A stretch of 23,072 nucleotides of DNA from JBJKRF01 sp046704785. Its GTDB lineage: Bacteria > Chloroflexota > Anaerolineae > Anaerolineales > Villigracilaceae. The notes under the pieces are model-generated. The model was given only the letters and a program-made list of their open reading frames with translations. It had not been told where the DNA came from and did not search any database. The stretch covers positions 1 to 23,072 of the forward strand of contig JBJKRF010000064.1 in the NCBI GenBank assembly GCA_046704785.1. Reading direction: 5' to 3'. The number at the start of each line of letters is the position of its first letter. The first letter of the stretch is position 1. Shown here piece by piece: positions 7,282 to 15,665 of this stretch. A program made the translations under genes and the position numbers.

Positions 7282-8400
7282 TTACGTCAGAGCACGCTGC
7301 GTACGCAGCCGGCCCCTGGAACGCATCAACGCCAGCGCCTTCGGCATCACCTGCATATACAGCACATAGCCCAGGCGGTTCGGAACGAAATCCCAGGCGC
7401 CCAAGGTGCGCACCACCTTTCCACCCAGGCCCTCCTTGAAGCGAAACACGCCCCACAGGCTGTCCTGCGTGTCGAACACGTCCGGCGCGCCCCACAAATC
7501 GTAGCAGCGGCACCCGCGCGCGCGCGCCCACTTCATCGCCTCCCACTGCAGCAAATAATTCGGCATCTTCTCGCGCTGCGCCTCCCGGCTCATGCCGTAG
7601 ACATAATAGGCCCGCCCGGCAAACGCAAACAAAAACACCGCCGCCAGCACCTCGCCTTGCGCCTCGGCGATCAACGGTTCGGCCATGCCTGCGAACTGCG
7701 ACCAAACCGTCCAGTAATACGACTCGTCGCGGATGGCGAACCCGTCCCGCAGGCTGGTCTCGGCGTACATCGTGTACAACAGGGGCCAGTCCGCTTCGTT
7801 TCCCACGCGCACCGTGACGCCTTTCTTCGCAGCCAGACGGACGTTGTAACGTGTCTTTTGCTTCATACGCGCCAGCATCTCTTCTTCGGATGCAGACACG
7901 TCGAGCATGACCGTGTTACGGAATTGGATCTGCTCTGGGGAGAATCGCCACCCCCGCGCAGACAACCCCTCACGGACGGCCTCGCCGTCTGCTTCCGTCC
8001 GATCATCCTCCGCGCCGGGAACGCCCGTTCCCAACACCACGTCCGGGTCGAGTTTCAGAAAGATGGCTCTGCGCCGGCGCGCAAAAGCCTGCAAATCGTC
8101 GAGCACACGCTCGCGCAAGGGCGCATCGCTCCAATCCAGGTTGGGGCCTTTCGGACAGTACAAAACGCACAGGCCCGCCAGCGGCAAGCGGCGCTCTAGC
8201 AGCAGCGCCGCCGCCTTGACCGGGAACGGAACCGTAGAAAACGCGTCCGGGTCGTTTTCGACCCGTTGTTTGCCATCCGCACCCCAAACCAGGTAACGAG
8301 GCTGCCAGCCCACTTGCGCCTTGACCTGGCCCCATTCGTACGTCTGCAAAAAGTGTGGGGCGGGAAGAGCAGAAATCAAATCGTTCCAGGAATTCGTCAT
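7282..8400 (-). CDS. FemAB-type peptidoglycan bridge aminoacyltransferase (copy 1)
   Basis: This 372-residue protein belongs to the FemX/FemA/FemB family, which adds amino acids from aminoacyl-tRNA to the stem peptide of lipid II. FLQTYEWGQVKAQVGW (about 17-32) is the N-terminal family motif. MKQKTRYNVRLAAKKG (about 179-194) is the conserved basic segment. YLLQWEAMKWARARGCRCYDLWGAP and the following FRFKEGLGGKVV form the second GNAT-like half. No membrane segment is evident, as expected of a cytoplasmic enzyme working at the membrane face. Which amino acid and which stem position are used cannot be told; related proteins in other lineages are only generally called peptidoglycan bridge or GNAT proteins. 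It heads the minus-strand group with the PLP enzyme and the LCP gene. A paralogue lies at 11811-12782. Confidence 0.87.
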   Translation of the reverse strand: MTNSWNDLISALPAPHFLQTYEWGQVKAQVGWQPRYLVWGADGKQRVENDPDAFSTVPFPVKAAALLLERRLPLAGLCVLYCPKGPNLDWSDAPLRERVLDDLQAFARRRRAIFLKLDPDVVLGTGVPGAEDDRTEADGEAVREGLSARGWRFSPEQIQFRNTVMLDVSASEEEMLARMKQKTRYNVRLAAKKGVTVRVGNEADWPLLYTMYAETSLRDGFAIRDESYYWTVWSQFAGMAEPLIAEAQGEVLAAVFLFAFAGRAYYVYGMSREAQREKMPNYLLQWEAMKWARARGCRCYDLWGAPDVFDTQDSLWGVFRFKEGLGGKVVRTLGAWDFVPNRLGYVLYMQVMPKALALMRSRGRLRTQRALT

Positions 8401-8410
8401 GATGAGGGTT

Positions 8411-8416
8411 ATTTTA
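8411..8416 (-). promoter_or_regulatory. Possible -10 box of the FemAB copy 1 operon
   Basis: TAAAAT on the minus strand ends ten bases before the ATG at 8400. No Shine-Dalgarno site fits in the gap, so the mRNA would have only a few untranslated bases. The evidence is one hexamer without a placed -35, so this is tentative. Confidence 0.35.
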
Positions 8417-8437
8417 TCCTGAGTTTGCGAATTCTTC

Positions 8438-8466
8438 TTGACAAAGCTCCCTGTTCAGTGTATCTG
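8438..8466 (+). promoter_or_regulatory. Candidate proBA promoter
   Basis: A perfect TTGACA (8438-8443) is followed after exactly 17 bases by TATCTG (8461-8466), a weak -10. Transcription would start near 8473, a few bases before the chosen ATG at 8478. The site overlaps the control region of the divergent FemAB operon. Confidence 0.5.
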
Positions 8467-8477
8467 TGTACGCTACT

Positions 8478-9575
8478 ATGAGGATCGTCGTCAAACTGGG
8501 TACGTCCACACTGACCGACGGTGGCGCGCAGCTCTCGCCACCGTTCCTGATCGACCTGGCCCGACAAGTGGCCCGCCTGCTGGCCGATGGGCATGAAATC
8601 GCGCTGGTGTCCTCCGGCGCCATCGCAACGGGACGCGAGATACTCGATTTTCCGCAATTGCCCAAGAGCATGCCCGCCAAGCAAATGTTGGCCGCCGTCG
8701 GCCAACCCCGCCTGATGGCGTTTTACGAGCAAATCTTCGGCCTGTACGACATGACCGTGGCGCAGGTTCTGCTTACTCGCGCCGATTTGTCGGACCGGCG
8801 ACGCTACATCAACGCGCGCAACACGTTGCTGGCACTGATGATGCAAAAACTGGTTGCTGTGATCAACGAAAACGACACCGTGGCAACCGAGGAAATTCGC
8901 GTGGGCGATAACGACAACCTATCGGGATTGGTCGCTAATCTGATCGACGCCGACCGACTGATTCTGCTCACCGACCAACCCGGCCTGTTCACCGCCGATC
9001 CGCGCAGCGACCCGCACGCGGAGCTGGTCCAAACCGTCAGCGGGGACGAAATTCCGGCGGCACTCTGGCAGGCTGCGGGGGGCAGCAAGTCGGGGCTGGG
9101 GACGGGTGGGATGATGACCAAACTCCAGGCGGCGGATCTGGCCCGTCACTCCGGCACGGCCTGCATTATCGCCAGCGGCAAAGAACCCGATGTGCTGATC
9201 CGTCTGGCGAATGGCGAACGGCTCGGCACACTCTTCCCGGCCCTGACGGACGCCATCGAAAGCCGTAAGCGCTACATCATGTCGGGACGGCGCGCGCCCG
9301 GGCAACTCAACATCGACGGGGGCGCAGCGCGGGCCCTACGGCGCGGGGGCAGCCTGCTGCCCATTGGTGTGACGCAGGTCAACGGGTCGTTCGAGCGCGG
9401 GGATACAGTGCGCGTTATGGACGAGAACGGCCACGAAATCGCACGCGGCATCACCAATTACACCAGCCGCGACCTGTTGCGCATTTTGCGCCGTCGTTCT
9501 GACGAGATCGAAGCCATTCTGGGTTATGATTATGGAGACGAAGTCATCCACCACAACGACTTGGTCTTACTCTAA
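8478..9575 (+). CDS. proB: Glutamate 5-kinase
   Basis: It phosphorylates L-glutamate to gamma-glutamyl phosphate with ATP, the first step of proline synthesis, in the cytosol. The 365-residue protein has the amino-acid kinase domain (about 1-255), with KLGTSTLT near the N-terminus, ALVSSGAIATG, the substrate segment VINENDTVATEE and GTGGMMTKLQAADLA. A C-terminal PUA domain follows (about 275-355, including RGGSLLPIGVTQVNGSFERGD). This is the full-length bacterial architecture. ATG 8478 is chosen over GTG 8466 because MRIVVKLGTSTL is the normal start of the family and the likely transcription start lies near 8473. proA follows 17 bases later, so the two form the classic operon. Confidence 0.95.
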   Translation: MRIVVKLGTSTLTDGGAQLSPPFLIDLARQVARLLADGHEIALVSSGAIATGREILDFPQLPKSMPAKQMLAAVGQPRLMAFYEQIFGLYDMTVAQVLLTRADLSDRRRYINARNTLLALMMQKLVAVINENDTVATEEIRVGDNDNLSGLVANLIDADRLILLTDQPGLFTADPRSDPHAELVQTVSGDEIPAALWQAAGGSKSGLGTGGMMTKLQAADLARHSGTACIIASGKEPDVLIRLANGERLGTLFPALTDAIESRKRYIMSGRRAPGQLNIDGGAARALRRGGSLLPIGVTQVNGSFERGDTVRVMDENGHEIARGITNYTSRDLLRILRRRSDEIEAILGYDYGDEVIHHNDLVLL

Positions 9576-9592
9576 CGATTAAGGACTCGCCC

Positions 9593-10858
9593 ATGCTTAC
9601 CGAAACCGGTCGCCGCGCCAAAGCGGCATCCAAAATCCTGGCTCTGGCCGACACCGCCGCCAAAGATGCAGCCCTGCTGGCCCTGGCTGATGCTCTGGAC
9701 GAGGCGCGCGCCGACATTCTGGCTGCCAACGCCCGCGACGTGGAAGCCGCCCGCGCCAACGGACTGAGCGAGGCCATGATCGACCGCCTGTTACTCAACG
9801 ACAAACGCGTCGATGGTCTGTGCACCGATTTGCGCCACCTGACGGAACTGCCCGACCCGGTGGGCAAATCCTACGACGAGGTGACCCTGCCGAACGGCAT
9901 GCGCCTGCGTAAACAGCACGTGCCACTGGGCGTCCTGGGCGTCATCTACGAGTCACGCCCCAACGTCACCATGGATGTGGCCGGGCTATCGATCAAAACC
10001 GGGAACGCCGCCATCCTGCGCGGCGGCAGCGAAACCATCCACAGCAACCGCGCTCTGGTGCAGGTCATTCAAAAAACGTTGAGCGCCAAAGGCCTGCCCG
10101 CCGATGCCGTCCAGTTCATCGACAACCCCGACCGCGCCCTGGTGCTCGAACTGCTCAAACTGCACGACTACGTCGACATCATCATCCCGCGCGGGGGCGC
10201 CAAACTGCATGCCTTCTGCCGCGAAAATAGCCAGATTCCGGTCATCACCGGCGGCATCGGCGTCTGCCATCTGTTCGTCGACTCCACTGCCAACCTGGAC
10301 GCCTCGCTGGACGTCATCTACAACGCCAAGGTGCAACGCCCCAGCGTCTGCAACTCGCTGGACACGACCCTGGTGCATCGCGCGGTGGCCGCCGACTTTC
10401 TACCGCGGCTGGTAGCGCACCTGGCGCCAGCCGGCGTGACCTTCCGCGCCGACCCGCAGGCGGCTGCCCTTTTAACCACGCTCGACCTGTCCCTGGCCGC
10501 ACTCGTTTCCCCCGCCGGGCCCGATGACTTCGACACCGAATGGCTTTCCCTCGTCCTGGGTCTGAAAGTCGTCGACGGGCTCGACCAGGCCATCGAGCAC
10601 ATCAGCGCCCACAGCACCGCCCACTCCGACGGCATCCTGACCGAAACCAGCGAGAACGCAGCCCGCTTCATCACCGAGGTCGATTCGGCGGCGGTCTACG
10701 TCAACGCCAGCACGCGCTTCACCGACGGCGGGCAATTCGGCCTGGGCGCAGAGGTAGCCGTCTCCACACAACGCCTGCACGCCCGCGGCCCCATGGGCCT
10801 GCCCGAACTGACTACTTACAAATGGGTGGCCGAGGGAAACTACAACGTCAGGCCCTGA
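9593..10858 (+). CDS. proA: Gamma-glutamyl phosphate reductase
   Basis: It reduces gamma-glutamyl phosphate with NADPH to glutamate-5-semialdehyde, the second step of proline synthesis. The protein has 421 residues, the normal length, and an aldehyde-dehydrogenase-like fold. The catalytic cysteine is C253 in the segment RPSVCNSLDTTLVH. Other family signatures are GVIYESRPNVTMDVAGL, LRGGSETIHSN, IIPRGGAKL, and FGLGAEVAVSTQRLHARGPMGL near the end. AAGGA (9581-9585) lies seven bases before the ATG. The gene is translated just after proB and is followed by a strong terminator. Confidence 0.96.
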   Translation: MLTETGRRAKAASKILALADTAAKDAALLALADALDEARADILAANARDVEAARANGLSEAMIDRLLLNDKRVDGLCTDLRHLTELPDPVGKSYDEVTLPNGMRLRKQHVPLGVLGVIYESRPNVTMDVAGLSIKTGNAAILRGGSETIHSNRALVQVIQKTLSAKGLPADAVQFIDNPDRALVLELLKLHDYVDIIIPRGGAKLHAFCRENSQIPVITGGIGVCHLFVDSTANLDASLDVIYNAKVQRPSVCNSLDTTLVHRAVAADFLPRLVAHLAPAGVTFRADPQAAALLTTLDLSLAALVSPAGPDDFDTEWLSLVLGLKVVDGLDQAIEHISAHSTAHSDGILTETSENAARFITEVDSAAVYVNASTRFTDGGQFGLGAEVAVSTQRLHARGPMGLPELTTYKWVAEGNYNVRP

Positions 10859-10881
10859 ATCGCAAGAAAACGTTAAACGTG

Positions 10882-10914
10882 AAAGCCGGGAGAGGAAAAC
10901 CTTCCCGGCTTTTT
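10882..10914 (+). terminator. proBA intrinsic terminator
   Basis: AAAGCCGGGA (10882-10891) pairs with TCCCGGCTTT (10903-10912) around an 11-base loop, and the T-run continues to 10914. It lies 24 bases after the proA stop. Confidence 0.9.
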
Positions 10915-10975
10915 GATTCGGCCTATCGCCTGGCGTAAACCCCAAAGGGTCAATATCAGGGCGCTATTCAGTTTA

Positions 10976-11173
10976 TTACGGCTGACTGCTGCTCTGCTTG
11001 GAATCCGTAGATTCTCTGGATTTCACCAAGCGCGTTGTGACCACGCGCGTGTTTTTTTCAATTGGCAAATCGATGACAATGACATAAACCTTGGCATTTT
11101 CAGGCAGGTGAGCGCCACCTTTTAATCGAACCTTGCCTTTTTCCACAACGCCTTCATACGTTGTAATTGCCAT
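10976..11173 (-). CDS. Small protein, possibly AF2212/DUF104-like antitoxin
   Basis: This 65-residue protein begins AITTYEGVVEKGKVRLKGG and continues HLPENAKVYVIV. That short beta-strand layout (a strand, a charged turn, then LPE-x-x-VYVIV) resembles the small AF2212/DUF104 and AbrB-like families often found as antitoxins. The second half, rich in S, R and K, matches nothing I recognise and could be a diverged or altered tail. I choose the second of two adjacent ATG codons because GAGG stands six bases before it. A strong extended -10 box is at 11203-11211. No toxin partner is adjacent downstream; the hicBA pair lies about 100 bases upstream on the same strand. The family call is from pattern only. 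Confidence 0.55.
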   Translation of the reverse strand: MAITTYEGVVEKGKVRLKGGAHLPENAKVYVIVIDLPIEKNTRVVTTRLVKSRESTDSKQSSSQP

Positions 11174-11202
11174 CATGCACCTCGCTGTGTCGTGTATGTA
11201 AA

Positions 11203-11211
11203 ATTATAGCA
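11203..11211 (-). promoter_or_regulatory. Extended -10 promoter of the small AF2212-like gene
   Basis: On the minus strand TGC-TATAAT is a perfect extended -10, the same nine bases as before the Asp-box gene. Transcription would start near 11196, leaving a leader of about 23 bases that holds the GAGG site. It shows that the small gene is probably transcribed separately from hicBA. Confidence 0.65.
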
Positions 11212-11274
11212 CATATACTACACGCTATGAGGCCGCATCTGCCATCCAAGATAATCTACGTCCGATACAAGCGC

Positions 11275-11498
11275 TTACTTCTCAAGAAATTGTTCGGGCG
11301 TAATATCTGCTTGCTTCAAAATCGCACGTAGAGTGCCTTCTGGCATATCACCAGGATGGCTTGGGATTGTCGTAAATCGTCCAGTCTTTGGATTGCGCCA
11401 ATTTCGTGGCTTCCAGCAGCATGACGAAAAAACTCAAAGCCGAAGGCCTTGAGTTTTTTGACAATCTGACGGTACCGAAAGTCCGAAAGTCGTCCCAT
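11275..11498 (-). pseudogene. hicA: hicA mRNA interferase toxin, single-base frameshift
   Basis: HicA toxins are small double-stranded-RNA-binding-fold RNases that cut mRNA. The first frame gives MGRLSDFRYRQIVKKLKAFG and then EFFRHAAGSHEI, the usual HicA start with the catalytic histidine in GSHE. After GAAATT near 11400 this frame runs into unrelated residues and stops. In the next frame, from 11396 downward, the expected C-terminus continues: NPKTGRFTTIPSHPGDMPEG, then TLRAILKQADITPEQFLEK and a stop at 11275. Adding one T (GAAATTTGGCGC, reading E-I-W-R) restores a normal 74-residue protein. So one base is missing by mutation or by a sequencing error in a short A/T run. The gene starts three bases after the hicB stop, with GGGGGA as its ribosome site. 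Confidence 0.88.
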
Positions 11499-11501
11499 AA
11501 T

Positions 11502-11738
11502 TTATCCCCCAATGACCAACGGATAATCGAATTGATCATTGACCTCTGGCAATTTCAAATCGGACTGAGCATCCAGCAACTTACGCGCCACATCACGAGC
11601 AATTTCCAACGTTTCAGCAACAGTCCAACCTTGCGCCACCAGCCCCTGTACATCCTCGGAAGTTGCCAAGTAAACGCCCTCGGGAAGTCTTTCGATATGA
11701 ATTCGTACAACACGCTCACGTCCACTCATTTCCAGCAT
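11502..11738 (-). CDS. hicB: HicB-family antitoxin
   Basis: This 78-residue protein has the partial RNase-H-like fold of HicB antitoxins: strands VVRIHIERLPEGVYLATSED, the segment VQGLVAQGWTVAETLEIARD, then a helix ARKLLDAQSD. It would bind and neutralise HicA. No separate C-terminal DNA-binding domain is evident, so any self-repression would need another mechanism or a very small motif. ATG 11738 is chosen over the in-frame codon at 11765 because AGGAG stands six bases upstream. The order is antitoxin then toxin, the reverse of the classic hicA-hicB order. Upstream lies a perfect palindrome over the likely promoter. As hicA is frameshifted, the antitoxin may be a survivor of a decaying module. 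Confidence 0.82.
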   Translation of the reverse strand: MLEMSGRERVVRIHIERLPEGVYLATSEDVQGLVAQGWTVAETLEIARDVARKLLDAQSDLKLPEVNDQFDYPLVIGG

Positions 11739-11764
11739 AGGACACTCCTGGTCTATCGTATCCA

Positions 11765-11800
11765 ATCATTTTTATAGCGCCAAGTCGCTATAAAAATGAT
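11765..11800. repeat. Perfect 15-bp inverted repeat between hicB and FemAB copy 2
   Basis: ATCATTTTTATAGCG (11765-11779) and CGCTATAAAAATGAT (11786-11800) are exact reverse complements around the loop CCAAGT. It begins ten bases beyond the stop of the FemAB-type gene, so it may act as a transcription terminator, although no clear T-tract follows on the minus strand. It also overlaps the candidate hicB -10 box, so it may be an operator. Both roles could hold. Confidence 0.85.
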
Positions 11801-11804
11801 AGCA
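11796..11804 (-). promoter_or_regulatory. Candidate hicBA extended -10 box
   Basis: On the minus strand TGC-TATCAT fits the extended -10 pattern. The -10 hexamer overlaps one arm of the palindrome and the predicted start falls inside it, so a protein bound to the palindrome would block transcription. No -35 is placed. Confidence 0.4.
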
Positions 11805-11810
11805 CAGGCC

Positions 11811-12782
11811 TCATTCGCCTTGCCTACCCATTCGCCACAAGTACAGACGATATAACCACGGCAGATACACGCGATCCAGCGCTTGCGCCGCCCGTTTGAC
11901 CTCGCCGCCAAATCCGCGTTTGAAACGGTAGACGCCCCACAGGCCGTCGTGACGATTTTCGAACTGTGCCTCGAGCTCGGGCTCCTTTGCGTCGGGCACG
12001 CCCCATAAGTCGTACTGCGTGCAACCACGCGCTTTGGCCCATTTCATGGCTTCCCATTGCAACAAATAGGTCGGCATGCGGTTGCGTTGCTCGTCATTGG
12101 AGGCGCCATACAAATACCAACTGCGTTTTCCCACCGCAAAGACCATCAAAGCCGCCAGCGGTTTCCCCTCGAATTCCGCCAGCAGCAATTCGGCCAGACC
12201 TGCCGGCCGGAACAGTTCGTAGGCTTGGCGGTAATAAGCGAGCGCATGCACGCCAAAGCCGTCGCGCCCACCGGTGACCTGCATCAGGCGATAAAAACCC
12301 TCCAGGTTGTCCCAGGCGCGTACACTGACGCCTTTTTTCTCGGCCAGACGCACGTTGTAGCGACATTTCTGTTTCATGCGGCTCAGGATGTCGCTCTCAG
12401 CGCCCTCCAACGAGACCACAACGGTGCGCGGCGGCTGAATGTTGTGAGGAGACCTGCGGAAGGCAGACAAAGCGCCAGGAGAAGTCTCCTCCCAACAATC
12501 GGGCTCGACTTTAAGAAAGACTGCGCGCTTCTTCCGGCAGGTCGCATCGATTTCAGGGAAGAGCGCTTCGAAACCTGCCAACGGTTTGGGTAGATACGCC
12601 AGGGTCCATCCCAGCGGCAATTTGCGAAACAGGAGCTGCACACCCGCCTCACCGGAGATCAGTCGCACCGGTTCCCAACCAAAACCGGCCTTCAACGCCC
12701 CCCATTCCGCGGTTTGCAACACGTGTGTGTCGGCGTGGCCGGCTATAAATTGCTTCCAATCATCGAATCCAACTTCGGGCAT
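11811..12782 (-). CDS. FemAB-type peptidoglycan bridge aminoacyltransferase (copy 2)
   Basis: This 323-residue FemX/FemA/FemB-family protein is a diverged paralogue of the one at 7282-8400. Shared landmarks are HVLQTAEWGALKAGFGW (about 20-36), MKQKCRYNVRLAEKKG (about 136-151), and YLLQWEAMKWAKARGC followed by YDLWGVPD, then LWGVYRFKRGFGGEV. It probably transfers an amino acid from charged tRNA to lipid II, but the amino acid is unknown. It is about 50 residues shorter, mainly before the basic segment. I use ATG 12782, which puts the conserved WxxF region at a normal distance; the GTG at 12800 is possible, and GGAAGG stands ten bases before 12782. It follows the CapD-type gene by 27 bases and would be the last gene of the polysaccharide operon. 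Confidence 0.85.
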   Translation of the reverse strand: MPEVGFDDWKQFIAGHADTHVLQTAEWGALKAGFGWEPVRLISGEAGVQLLFRKLPLGWTLAYLPKPLAGFEALFPEIDATCRKKRAVFLKVEPDCWEETSPGALSAFRRSPHNIQPPRTVVVSLEGAESDILSRMKQKCRYNVRLAEKKGVSVRAWDNLEGFYRLMQVTGGRDGFGVHALAYYRQAYELFRPAGLAELLLAEFEGKPLAALMVFAVGKRSWYLYGASNDEQRNRMPTYLLQWEAMKWAKARGCTQYDLWGVPDAKEPELEAQFENRHDGLWGVYRFKRGFGGEVKRAAQALDRVYLPWLYRLYLWRMGRQGE

Positions 12783-12809
12783 GAATCTTAAACCTTCCAC
12801 CTTCCAGCG

Positions 12810-14711
<1,902 letters not shown>

Positions 14712-14736
14712 TAAAATCCGCGCAAGTAACCGTCAC

Positions 14737-15663
14737 TCACGCGTCCTTCATCCAGTCTGCAACGGCCTTCAGGCCCTGCGCCAGCGAAGTCTGCGCTGTA
14801 AAGCCAAGCCTTTCAGCCGCCTTGCGCGGATTGCCCAACGAGCGATAAATGTCGCCCGGGCGCGGTTCGCCGAACACAGGCGACGGAGCCGAAGGGAACA
14901 AATCCATGAGCACTTCGACCAGGTCGATGACGCGTGTCTCGATGCCGGTACAGATGTTGAAAATACCGCCCGGCGCGTCGGGATGTTCGCTGGCGATCAG
15001 GTTGGCGCGCACCACATCGCCGACGTAGATCAGGTCGCGAGTCTGGCCGCCATCTCCATAAATGGTCACAGGCTTTCCATCGAGCAGGCGACGGGTAAAG
15101 AGCGGCACCGCCGCGGCGTACATGCTGTCGGGGCGCTGGCGCGGCCCATAGACGTTGAAATAGCGCAGCGCGACCACATCCAGGCCGAAAGAGCGGGTGT
15201 ACAGCTCAGCGTAGAGTTCATCCACACGCTTGGAGAGCGCATACGGGGAGAGCGGGCGCAGCGCCAGCGTCTCACTGAGCGGCAGGCTGTCCAGGTCGCC
15301 GTACACAGCCGCCGAGGAGGCCAATACTACCCGTCGCACGCCGGCTTTGCGGGCCGCTTCCAACAAGGATTCGGTGCCACGCTGGTTTACGTCGAAACAG
15401 GTCAGCGGCTCTTCCATCGATTGCGGCACGGAGACAAAGGCAGCTTCATGGAAGATGACGTCGACGCCAGCGACCGCAGCAGCCACCTGCAACGGATCGC
15501 GCAAATCGCCCCGGGCGAGGTCGACCGTCAAGCCCGCCAGGTTTTCGGGCCTGCCGCTGGAGAAATTGTCGAGCACACGCACGAAATCGCCCTGCTCGAG
15601 CAGGGCGCGGACGAGATGAGAGCCGATGAAGCCAGCACCGCCGGTGACAAGAATCCGTCTCAT
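14737..15663 (-). CDS. NAD-dependent UDP-sugar 4-epimerase-like protein (extended SDR)
   Basis: This 308-residue extended short-chain dehydrogenase has the Rossmann motif GGAGFIG (8-14), the acidic residue D32 after the second strand, and the catalytic set S116/S117 with Y141-A-L-S-K145. LRYFNVYGPRQRPDSMYAAA and the final RPGDIYRSLGNPRKA segment are usual in UDP-glucose/UDP-N-acetylglucosamine 4-epimerases and related enzymes. Its exact sugar is not readable. It acts in the cytosol on nucleotide sugars, and its neighbours, all surface-polysaccharide genes, support this. The start lies two bases after the stop of the sugar-phosphate transferase gene, so translation is probably coupled. Confidence 0.9.
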   Translation of the reverse strand: MRRILVTGGAGFIGSHLVRALLEQGDFVRVLDNFSSGRPENLAGLTVDLARGDLRDPLQVAAAVAGVDVIFHEAAFVSVPQSMEEPLTCFDVNQRGTESLLEAARKAGVRRVVLASSAAVYGDLDSLPLSETLALRPLSPYALSKRVDELYAELYTRSFGLDVVALRYFNVYGPRQRPDSMYAAAVPLFTRRLLDGKPVTIYGDGGQTRDLIYVGDVVRANLIASEHPDAPGGIFNICTGIETRVIDLVEVLMDLFPSAPSPVFGEPRPGDIYRSLGNPRKAAERLGFTAQTSLAQGLKAVADWMKDA

Positions 15664-15665
15664 GT

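Noticed and set aside
11399..11410. Programmed frameshifting in hicA
   Set aside because: The sequence at the break is not a recognised slippery heptamer and no following hairpin was seen; a simple one-base deletion explains it better.
10976..12782. A novel defence or toxin island made of the small genes and FemAB copy 2
   Set aside because: FemAB copy 2 fits the polysaccharide run by strand and spacing, and the small genes fit known toxin-antitoxin types, so no new system is needed.
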